Source: Dyadobacter chenwenxiniae (lineage in GTDB: Bacteria; Bacteroidota; Bacteroidia; Cytophagales; Spirosomataceae). Taken from it: a DNA stretch of 64,000 nucleotides. The stretch lies in the NCBI RefSeq assembly GCF_022869785.1, contig NZ_CP094997.1, positions 2,852,001 to 2,916,000 of the forward strand, given 5' to 3'. The notes below the pieces were generated by a model that ran no database searches, was not told where the DNA came from, and saw nothing but the letters and a program-made list of their open reading frames with translations. Shown piece after piece: positions 1 through 7,335 of this stretch (its first letter is position 1; every line of letters starts with the position of its first letter). A program made the position numbers and the translations under genes.

Positions 1-1215
1 ATAGGAGAAGGTAAGGTTTTCTCCCACAGTGATTTTACCTTTTGTAAATTCCGTGTTGGCGCGTACAGAATACCTTTTGTATTTAGTATATCTCAAAATA
101 CCATCCTGCTTGAAATGGTTGGCGGAGATCGCGTATTTCGCAGATTTCGAACCACCACTTGCACCGATCTGATAATTGGAAATCGGGGCTGGATCGAAGA
201 TCACATCCTGCCAGTCGGTTCCTTCTTTGTTGGCCTTTGTAATGTTGAAAGCCGTTTTACCAAGCGCCGGATCGGCAATGTCGTTCGTATAAGTGTAGTT
301 TGAAGGCAATTCACCGTAAACGTTCGGATAAATGTAGTCCGCAATCGTTTGGTTACCATTCTCATCAAACTTGTACTGAACAGAAGGAGAGGTAGCAGAA
401 GGATTTTTGCCAGCGCCCAAATCTGACTGGTACAAATACTCCCCTAATTCCTTCGTATTCAACAGATCCAGCATTTTGCCAGGTCTCTGCGTGCCGGTAT
501 AGAAGTCAAATGTAATGCTGGGATCGCCCTGTTTCCCTTTTTTCGTAGTAATGATTACAACACCGTTCGCCGCACGAGCCCCGTAGATAGAAGCGGCGGA
601 AGCATCTTTCAACACTTGCATGGATTCGATATCATTCGGGTTCAGCTGGTTTAATGTTCCTTGTGTTGGCACACCGTCAATAACATACAGCGGGCTGTTG
701 TTATTGATAGACCCGAAACCACGGATACGAACCATTGTTCCACCGCCCGGTGAATTATCATTTCCGACAGTCACACCAGCCGCACGCCCTTGCAGCATTT
801 GTGTGACACTCGCAGAAGGTACAGCAGTCAGTTCCTTCGTGTTGATAACCGTTACGGCCCCGGTAATGTCCTTTTTGCGCTGTGCGGCATAACCCGTTAC
901 AACAACTTCGCTGAGTGATTTTACATCCGCACTCATGGCAATATCAATCGTGCTGCGGTTTCCGATTTCAACTTCCTGTGTAAAATAACCGATGTAGGAA
1001 ACAACAAGTGTTCCAGAGGAGGATGGAGTAGCAAGCGAAAAACGACCGTCTGCATCCGTAGTCGTTCCGGTTGTTGACCCTTTTAAGAGAACGCTTACCC
1101 CCGGTAAAGGCACATTTTCGGCAGCATCAGTAATGCGTCCGCTTACCTGGTTTTGTGCCCATACGTGCAGGACAGAGAAACACAGTAAGAAAGTTAGGTA
1201 GAGATTTTTTTTCAT
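1..1215 (-). CDS. SusC/RagA-family TonB-dependent outer-membrane receptor (N-terminal part)
   Basis: This is the first 405 codons of a SusC-like receptor; the rest lies beyond the window's left edge. It begins with a Sec signal peptide (MKKNLYLTFLLCF, cleaved after HVWAQ). A CarboxypepD_reg-like beta-sandwich follows at about residues 22-100, with the typical GRITDAA, GTTTDADGRF and VVSYIGY segments. The plug domain comes next, with the SusC signatures SEVVVTGY, GRAAGV, IRGFGSINNN, PLYVIDGVP and AASIYGARAANGVV. Proteins of this family import glycans or peptides across the outer membrane together with a SusD lipoprotein, which would be expected downstream outside the window. The substrate cannot be told from this part. 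No anti-sigma or ECF sigma gene is visible next to it. Confidence 0.93.
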   Translation of the reverse strand, partial: MKKNLYLTFLLCFSVLHVWAQNQVSGRITDAAENVPLPGVSVLLKGSTTGTTTDADGRFSLATPSSSGTLVVSYIGYFTQEVEIGNRSTIDIAMSADVKSLSEVVVTGYAAQRKKDITGAVTVINTKELTAVPSASVTQMLQGRAAGVTVGNDNSPGGGTMVRIRGFGSINNNSPLYVIDGVPTQGTLNQLNPNDIESMQVLKDASAASIYGARAANGVVIITTKKGKQGDPSITFDFYTGTQRPGKMLDLLNTKELGEYLYQSDLGAGKNPSATSPSVQYKFDENGNQTIADYIYPNVYGELPSNYTYTNDIADPALGKTAFNITKANKEGTDWQDVIFDPAPISNYQIGASGGSKSAKYAISANHFKQDGILRYTKYKRYSVRANTEFTKGKITVGENLTFSY

Positions 1216-1593
1216 TAACTGGTCGGGTTGTTTAAAATATTAATAAAAAAAGAAGAAACAGTAACCTACTGTTACAACACAGGCTGGGCTGAAAATGGGC
1301 GTCTGCAAGCAAAATAGGCTATTATTGGCAAATTATAGAAAAAATCATAGATATCAAGAAAATTGCGCCTGATTTAGCAACATTATCTTTCAAACGACGT
1401 TGTGAGCGTTTTTTCGGTTACAAGTCACCTTTTGTTTACTTTTTTATAAAGATTCGTTTGTATAATTTACTTTATCTAATTTTCTAAGCATATACGCATG
1501 TTAATCGGATTAATGAGTCGTCCTGTTTTGCACATTGCGGGTGCGCGTTTTTGAGATTTGTCGTAATTTTGCACGCTACGATAACGGTTTAGT
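1216..1593. other. Intergenic region between susC-like gene and hemF
   Basis: This 378-base, AT-rich spacer separates the divergently transcribed receptor gene and hemF. Apart from the hemF -7 box at 1564-1571 I see no gene, hairpin or repeat. I find no exact TAnnTTTG box facing the receptor gene. Confidence 0.5.
1564..1571 (+). promoter_or_regulatory. Candidate -7 box of hemF
   Basis: TAATTTTG matches the Bacteroidota -7 consensus TAnnTTTG. It lies 22 bases before the hemF start. No clear -33 TTG at the usual spacing is seen. Confidence 0.45.
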
Positions 1594-2511
1594 ATGAAGG
1601 TTGAAGAGATAGAAGGATTTTTTAAAAGCTTGCAGGACAACATTTGCCGCTCCATTGAAGAAACGGATGGCACCGGAAAATTCAAGGAAGATCTTTGGGA
1701 ACACCATTCCGGAGGCGGTGGCAGGACGCGATTAATCCAGCATGGAAGCGTGCTGGAAAAAGGCGGTGTTAATTTTTCCAAAGTGCAGGGCGAGGTGCAC
1801 CCGAGACTTCGTCAGCAAATGAACCTGAGTGAAAACGACGACTTCCATTTCACAGCTACCGGCGTTTCCATCGTCATGCATCCGTATAATCCGCATGTGC
1901 CCATTATACATATGAACGTGCGCTATTTTGAGCTGAGTAATGGCACTTGCTGGTTCGGCGGGGGCATTGATTTAACCCCGCACTATATTAATGAAGCGGA
2001 TGCCGCATTTTTTCACAATTACCTGAAACGTTCCTGCGACAAACACCATATTGATTTCTATCCCAAATTTAAAACCTGGGCGGACGATTATTTTTTCATC
2101 CAACACAGAAATGAAACCCGCGGCGTAGGCGGCATTTTTTTCGACTATCTGAAACCTGATGATGCAGGGAATGGAAACGGATTGTCGAAGGAGGCATTGT
2201 TTGCTTTTGTGAAGGAAGTTGGTGAATCATTTGCTCCTATTTATACGACATTGATGCAAAATCACAGGGACGAACCATTTACGGAAGAGCAAAAGCAATG
2301 GCAATTTCTGCGACGTGGCCGTTACGTGGAGTTCAATCTGGTTTGGGACCGGGGGACGAAGTTCGGATTGGAAACCAATGGCCGCACGGAATCGATATTG
2401 ATGAGCTTGCCGCCCCAGGCCAATTGGGAATACAATTTTGAGCCGGAGCCAGGATCACCGGAAGCAAAAACGCTGGAAGCATTAAAAAAGGGGCTGAACT
2501 GGGCTTCGTGA
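1594..2511 (+). CDS. hemF: Oxygen-dependent coproporphyrinogen III oxidase
   Basis: A cytoplasmic enzyme of haem synthesis that oxidatively decarboxylates coproporphyrinogen III to protoporphyrinogen IX using O2. At 305 residues it is the normal family length. Conserved segments are intact: a Gly-rich stretch near residues 46-52, HMNVRYFE followed by CWFGGGIDLTP around residue 110-130, RNETRGVGGIFFDYL in the middle, and the C-terminal RRGRYVEFNLVWDRGT and RTESILMSLPP motifs. The start at 1594 follows a -7 box and fits the family N-terminus. The last 30 bases overlap the 3' end of the convergent menC. It points to aerobic haem synthesis, consistent with the globin and cytochrome c genes elsewhere in the window. 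Confidence 0.96.
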   Translation: MKVEEIEGFFKSLQDNICRSIEETDGTGKFKEDLWEHHSGGGGRTRLIQHGSVLEKGGVNFSKVQGEVHPRLRQQMNLSENDDFHFTATGVSIVMHPYNPHVPIIHMNVRYFELSNGTCWFGGGIDLTPHYINEADAAFFHNYLKRSCDKHHIDFYPKFKTWADDYFFIQHRNETRGVGGIFFDYLKPDDAGNGNGLSKEALFAFVKEVGESFAPIYTTLMQNHRDEPFTEEQKQWQFLRRGRYVEFNLVWDRGTKFGLETNGRTESILMSLPPQANWEYNFEPEPGSPEAKTLEALKKGLNWAS

Positions 2512-3564
2512 TTTGTCGTAAATGAGGCAACCGTTTTCCACGCTCAGCGGAGATTCAAAATTGTTGGTATAAAGCTGGCCGGTCCCTAAGCCCTGCGGCA
2601 GCGGGTTGTTATAAGACGCCGTAAATTGGGCAATGGCGCTCAGGCCAATGTTGGATTCCAAAGCAGAAGTGATCCACCAGCCAATGTTCAGCCGGTTCGC
2701 AATCTCGATCCACTCGGCCGTGTGCCTGAATCCGCCCAGTAATGTGGGTTTTAGAATGATAAATGGCGGCATCAGCTTTTTGAGCATCGCAAATTTTTCA
2801 CGGTAATCGAATATGCCGATGAGCTCTTCGTCCAGCGCAACGGGAATAGGCGAAGAAATGCACAGTTCCTGCATGAGCTGATGTTGTCCCGGCCTCACAG
2901 GCTGCTCAATCGAATGCAGGTCAAATTCCGCCAGCCTTGTCAGCTTATCGCCCACATTATCTGCCTCAAAAGCGCCGTTGGCGTCTACTCTCAGTGTAAT
3001 GTTCTCTTTATCAAAACGCTTGCGGATGGATTCCAGAATGCGGCATTCCTGATCAAAATTGATTGCACCGACTTTCATTTTCAGCGTAGAAAAGCCCTGG
3101 TTCAACTTATCCTCAACCTGCGCAGCCATATTTTCATACGACCCCATCCAGATCAGCCCGTTCATTAAAATGCCGCTTTCCCCTCGTGAAAAAGCATTTT
3201 TGAACTGAACCCTTTCCCCCCCATTCATTATATCCAGCAAAGCCATTTCCACGCCAAACCGAACGGACGGCAAATGCTGCGGGATAACCTGATCAAGAAT
3301 AATACCGAGATTAAAAGGGAAAACGTCCAGATCCATATCATTGAAAAGGTCGCAGACTGCCGCTAACTGCGGTTCGTAATCAGGGATATCGTCGACGCTC
3401 AAACCTGGCAGCGGGCCACATTCGCCATAACCCTCAATGCCTGGTTTGTCGGAATCGGTTATTTTGATAAGCCATGAAGTCTTTTGTGTAAGAGCCCCCC
3501 GGGAAGTGCGCGCTTCATTGCGAAAATGAAGCGTGTAGGGTTTATACACAATTTTTAAAGGCAT
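2482..3564 (-). CDS. menC: o-Succinylbenzoate synthase (enolase superfamily)
   Basis: A menaquinone-pathway enzyme that dehydrates SHCHC to o-succinylbenzoate. It has the enolase-superfamily layout with an N-terminal capping domain (about 1-120) and a barrel. The catalytic set is present: K162-x-K164 in LKMKVGA, metal ligands D194 (RVDANGAF), E220 (SIEQP) and D245 (ALDEEL), and K272 in ILKPTLLGG. The motif ITSALESNIG near the C-terminus is typical of the MenC subgroup. Dipeptide epimerase is the main alternative, since the two overlap in sequence. The gene stands alone and converges on hemF with a 30-base overlap. Its start is two bases from a longer upstream reading of lpxK, so the two are divergent with almost no spacer unless lpxK starts at 3632. 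Confidence 0.86.
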   Translation of the reverse strand: MPLKIVYKPYTLHFRNEARTSRGALTQKTSWLIKITDSDKPGIEGYGECGPLPGLSVDDIPDYEPQLAAVCDLFNDMDLDVFPFNLGIILDQVIPQHLPSVRFGVEMALLDIMNGGERVQFKNAFSRGESGILMNGLIWMGSYENMAAQVEDKLNQGFSTLKMKVGAINFDQECRILESIRKRFDKENITLRVDANGAFEADNVGDKLTRLAEFDLHSIEQPVRPGQHQLMQELCISSPIPVALDEELIGIFDYREKFAMLKKLMPPFIILKPTLLGGFRHTAEWIEIANRLNIGWWITSALESNIGLSAIAQFTASYNNPLPQGLGTGQLYTNNFESPLSVENGCLIYDKSRSPVQPLF

Positions 3565-3631
3565 GTTTTTGAGGCGTCAGAGTTTTTCGGGGCACAATAT
3601 TAGACAAAAAATACGTAATTATGCACCAGTT

Positions 3632-4684
3632 ATGAAAGAACATAATTGGATAAAAATCGCACTGACACCGTTTTCGTGGGTATATGGCTTGATAACCAGC
3701 CTGCGCAATTTAGGATATGATTTCCAGTTATTTGCTTCCAAAAAACCTTCTCAATTCGTCATTTCCATCGGTAACCTGACCGTCGGCGGAACAGGCAAAA
3801 CACCTGTCACTGAATATCTCACAAGCCTTTTTTCCAGTAAAACTCCGACGGCTATTTTGAGTCGCGGCTATGGCCGGAAAACGAATGGTTTTGTTCTGGC
3901 CACTGCTACATCCACGCCAGCCGAGATTGGTGATGAGCCTATGCAGTATTTTTTAAAATTTAATCCGGACGTGCTGGTGGCTGTTTGCGAAAACCGGTTT
4001 CATGGTGCTGAGCACATTGCATTAGCCGCACCGGAAAAACAGCTGTTGCTGTTGGACGACGCGTTTCAGCACAGGGCGATTGCAAGAGATATCAATTTGC
4101 TATTGAATGATTTTCAAAGGCCATTTTATCAGGATCTCCCCTTCCCTGCCGGACGCCTGCGCGAAACCAGAACCGGTGCCGGGCGTGCTGATGCCATTAT
4201 TGTGACCAAGGCGCCCGCCCGGCTTTCGGAAACCGACAAAGAGAAGGTTATTCAGAATATTCAAAAATACAGCAAGCGGGAAGCGCCTGTCTTTTTTTCA
4301 TTTATTGAATATGGAGCGGTCAAAAGCTACGCAGAGGGGCCCGTTTCGTTAAAGAAAGTTAAAATGGCAGCCGGCATCGCAAATCCTTTACCCTTTGCTG
4401 CACATCTGCGGGCCAGGTTCGACGTTACAGAGGAAGTCGTTTTCCGGGACCATCATAATTACACGCCCGCTGACGTGGAAGAACTGATTAAGAACTTAAA
4501 AAACGATACTTTTGTGGTAACAACCGAAAAGGATATGGTCAAGTTGAAGCCATTGGTTGAAGCGTTGGGCGCAGCAGGAAAGTTTGCCTATATTCCTGTT
4601 AAAGTGAGTTTCGGCAATGATACCGAACGCTTCCACAAATGGATTTTCAAACAAACCGGTCACCTTTTTCAGGCAGAACGATAG
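3632..4684 (+). CDS. lpxK: Tetraacyldisaccharide 4'-kinase
   Basis: Phosphorylates the 4' position of the lipid A disaccharide precursor at the inner face of the cytoplasmic membrane. The 350-residue protein has an N-terminal amphipathic/membrane helix (residues 5-25) and the P-loop GNLTVGGTGKTP at 47-58. LSRGYGRK, GDEP and DDAFQHR follow, all standard LpxK motifs, and VTTEKDMVKL lies near the C-terminus. I chose the ATG at 3632 (MKEHNWIK). The frame stays open to 3563, but that extension is charged, not conserved in character, and would abut menC. It heads a set of three same-strand genes with the porin and miaE at short spacing (8 and 15 bases), probably one transcript. Confidence 0.94.
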   Translation: MKEHNWIKIALTPFSWVYGLITSLRNLGYDFQLFASKKPSQFVISIGNLTVGGTGKTPVTEYLTSLFSSKTPTAILSRGYGRKTNGFVLATATSTPAEIGDEPMQYFLKFNPDVLVAVCENRFHGAEHIALAAPEKQLLLLDDAFQHRAIARDINLLLNDFQRPFYQDLPFPAGRLRETRTGAGRADAIIVTKAPARLSETDKEKVIQNIQKYSKREAPVFFSFIEYGAVKSYAEGPVSLKKVKMAAGIANPLPFAAHLRARFDVTEEVVFRDHHNYTPADVEELIKNLKNDTFVVTTEKDMVKLKPLVEALGAAGKFAYIPVKVSFGNDTERFHKWIFKQTGHLFQAER

Positions 4685-4692
4685 TTTCCTCT

Positions 4693-6699
4693 ATGAGAAT
4701 TGCTTTTTATATAATACTGTGTTTTTTAGGCAGCCTTATTTTATTCACACCGACCATTCACGCGCAGGTAAGGATGCCCGGCGGCATGCAAATGCCGGGT
4801 AATACAGGCAGCGGCGGCGCGCGCGGCCAGCAAGGCAGCACGGGCGGATCACAAACGGGAGGCGTGATCCTGGACGACAGCACAAAGAACATTTACGGCC
4901 CTGCAACAACCCATCATTACTTTGAGAATGACATTCTGAACAACCGGGATTCGACACGTTACCGGGTGGATACGAACTTGACAAACTTTCACCGCTGGAC
5001 GCCGGTGGACCGTTCGTGGGGAAAGCTTACGGACCTGGGAAACACGGTTACTGCAACGAGAAACCTGCTTTTTCAACCCCGTGAAGACATTGGGACTCAA
5101 CTTGGTTTCAGATCGTACGATGCCTATGCGATTAAACCGGAGGAAGTGCAGTATATGGATACAAAATCGCAGCATACCGAGCTTAATTTCATTTCCGGTG
5201 CGCGTAAAACTTCCCTGGGAAGCTTTTCCTATACACAGAATGTACATGCCCGTTTCAATTTCGGTTTAGGGTTCAGAAGGCTTACTTCCAACAAACAATA
5301 CGGGTTCGTCAACAACTTAAACTCCGGCGCTTTTCTGGGTCAAAACTGGACGTTTTTAATGCACACCAGTTTTTTTTCCAAAAACAAAAAATATCTGATC
5401 CTCGCTCATTACAGGCACATGAACCAGAAAGTGCGTGAGCAAGGCGGTGTGATCCCGAATGTGGACGAAGACGGCATTGTCGACAAATATTCTTACGACG
5501 GCGCGGCGCGGATCAGTGATGATGCCAACTCGTGGGAAAGAAGGCAGGGATTGCACGTTTACCAGCAATACCGGCTTGCCAATGGTTTTCAGGTGTTCCA
5601 GCAAGCGGATTATTCTACGGTCATCGATCGTTATACCGACCTTGCGATTAGCCGGGGATTAGAAAAAGGGGTTTATCCGGCTGCAAAATTCGATTTTGAA
5701 AAAACACGACAGGACATTTATTACAAGCTCTTCGATAACAAGGTCGGGGTCAAAGGTTTTTATTCGGGCTTTAATTACCGGGCTTACATCCGGCAGCGCT
5801 TTTACGGCATGCGTGCCGCCACGCAGCTAGGCAATGAGATCGGTGAAACCTATACAACTTACCGGACAGGTTTGAAATTCGACAACATTATAGGTGCCTG
5901 GTTGGGTTATTATCTGAAAGATTCGGTTAATTATCTCACCGCCGAGGCAGACCTTAACCTAGCTGCCAATGTGGAATATCGCTTAAAAGGCGAACTGAGC
6001 ACGCGCTGGGGAAAAGCAGGTTTCCAGAGCATCCAGACGGCCCCCGATTTGCTCGTGCAGCGCTATTTCAGCAATCATTTCGACTGGCGGAACAACTTCG
6101 ACCCGACCAAAGTGCAAACCATTTATGCATCCTTGCCTCTAAAAACAGATAGAATATCATTCGTGCCGGAAATCCAGATCCATCAGGTGAATGATTACAT
6201 TTACTATGACACGCTCGCGCTGCCCAAACAGCTGAACTCGGGCTTCCGATTGCTCAGGATTGGGTTTAATTCCGGGATTAATCTGAAAAGATGGAATTTC
6301 ACAACCATGGGTTTCCTGACATTGAATGATAACAAAGACGTTATCCGCATTCCAGCGCTTTTTGCCAGCGGCGAGGTTACTTATGATTTTGTGTATGCCA
6401 AAGTCCTTTTTATCCAGCTAGGTTTGGCGGCAAGATATCGGTCGGGTTATCTTGCAGATAGTTACATGCCTGTTACGCAGCAGTTTCACATTCAGAACGA
6501 CTATCGGCTTGGCGACAATATTATTGTTGATGGATTTGCTAATGTGCGGATCAAGCGCGTACGGCTATTTTTTAAAATGCAGTACTTGAACCAGGGTGGA
6601 AATTTCGGCCTTTTTCCAAAGGGCTATTATATTGCTCCCAATTACCTGGGCCTTCCCAGATCCTTTTCTTTCGGCATCAACTGGCCGTTGTTTGACTAA
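4693..6699 (+). CDS. Putative porin, outer-membrane beta-barrel
   Basis: A 668-residue exported protein of the putative-porin family (Porin_10 type) common in Bacteroidota. The start at 4693 gives a good Sec signal peptide (MRIAFYIILCFLGSLILF, cleaved near IHAQ); the longer frame from 4639 would bury it. After the signal comes a Gly/Met/Gln-rich linker (residues 25-50) and then alternating aromatic/polar strands for the rest of the protein. It ends in an aromatic-rich strand finishing NWPLFD, as expected of an outer-membrane barrel. Transport specificity is unknown. It starts 8 bases after lpxK, so it is likely co-transcribed with a lipid A gene, which fits an envelope role. Confidence 0.8.
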   Translation: MRIAFYIILCFLGSLILFTPTIHAQVRMPGGMQMPGNTGSGGARGQQGSTGGSQTGGVILDDSTKNIYGPATTHHYFENDILNNRDSTRYRVDTNLTNFHRWTPVDRSWGKLTDLGNTVTATRNLLFQPREDIGTQLGFRSYDAYAIKPEEVQYMDTKSQHTELNFISGARKTSLGSFSYTQNVHARFNFGLGFRRLTSNKQYGFVNNLNSGAFLGQNWTFLMHTSFFSKNKKYLILAHYRHMNQKVREQGGVIPNVDEDGIVDKYSYDGAARISDDANSWERRQGLHVYQQYRLANGFQVFQQADYSTVIDRYTDLAISRGLEKGVYPAAKFDFEKTRQDIYYKLFDNKVGVKGFYSGFNYRAYIRQRFYGMRAATQLGNEIGETYTTYRTGLKFDNIIGAWLGYYLKDSVNYLTAEADLNLAANVEYRLKGELSTRWGKAGFQSIQTAPDLLVQRYFSNHFDWRNNFDPTKVQTIYASLPLKTDRISFVPEIQIHQVNDYIYYDTLALPKQLNSGFRLLRIGFNSGINLKRWNFTTMGFLTLNDNKDVIRIPALFASGEVTYDFVYAKVLFIQLGLAARYRSGYLADSYMPVTQQFHIQNDYRLGDNIIVDGFANVRIKRVRLFFKMQYLNQGGNFGLFPKGYYIAPNYLGLPRSFSFGINWPLFD

Positions 6700-6714
6700 C
6701 CATTCAGCATCATT

Positions 6715-7314
6715 ATGGCTTTATCGCTTACCACTCTTGGACTTGAACTGCCCACCGATCCGCGCTGGACTGACATCGTGGCCATGCAGTTGGACGAAAT
6801 CCTGATTGACCATGCATATTGCGAGCAAAAAGCAGCATCCACATGCATTTCCATGATTGTGCATTATCCTGAAAAAACGGAATTGGTAGAAACGCTCGCG
6901 CCTATCGTGGCAGAGGAATGGGGCCATTTTCAACGCGTTTTGAAAGAATTGAAAAGGCGGAATATCCCGTTGGGCAGGCAGCGGAAAGATGAATACGTGG
7001 GCCAGCTCATGAAACTGGTGCGTAATAAAGGTGACTACGAAGGGGCCCTGCTGGACCGCCTGCTCATCAGCGGACTCATCGAGGCGCGCAGCTGCGAGCG
7101 CTTTAAATTATTATCGGAATCCCTTGAAGATGAATCGCTTCAAAAGTTTTACAGGGAATTAATGATCTCGGAAGCAGGACATTACCGCACTTTCATAGAA
7201 TTGGCTGAAAAATACTTACCTGTTGAGGAGGTGAGGGCGCGGTGGAAAGAGCTGCTCCATCAGGAAGCCGAAATCATGCGGTCGCTAACCCCTCGCGGCG
7301 ACCGGATACATTAA
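6715..7314 (+). CDS. miaE: tRNA-(ms2io6A37) hydroxylase
   Basis: A non-haem diiron monooxygenase of the ferritin-like fold that hydroxylates the isopentenyl group of ms2i6A37 in tRNA. Its 199 residues match the family. Likely iron ligands are visible as Glu/His pairs on four helices: DEILIDHAYCEQKAAS, EEWGHFQRV, LIEARSCERF and SEAGHYRTFIELAE. The gene starts 15 bases after the porin and ends 21 bases before the nuclease gene, with no terminator between, so it may sit in the same transcript. It requires O2, in line with the aerobic HemF. Confidence 0.92.
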   Translation: MALSLTTLGLELPTDPRWTDIVAMQLDEILIDHAYCEQKAASTCISMIVHYPEKTELVETLAPIVAEEWGHFQRVLKELKRRNIPLGRQRKDEYVGQLMKLVRNKGDYEGALLDRLLISGLIEARSCERFKLLSESLEDESLQKFYRELMISEAGHYRTFIELAEKYLPVEEVRARWKELLHQEAEIMRSLTPRGDRIH

Positions 7315-7335
7315 CTTTTTCACGAAAACATTAGC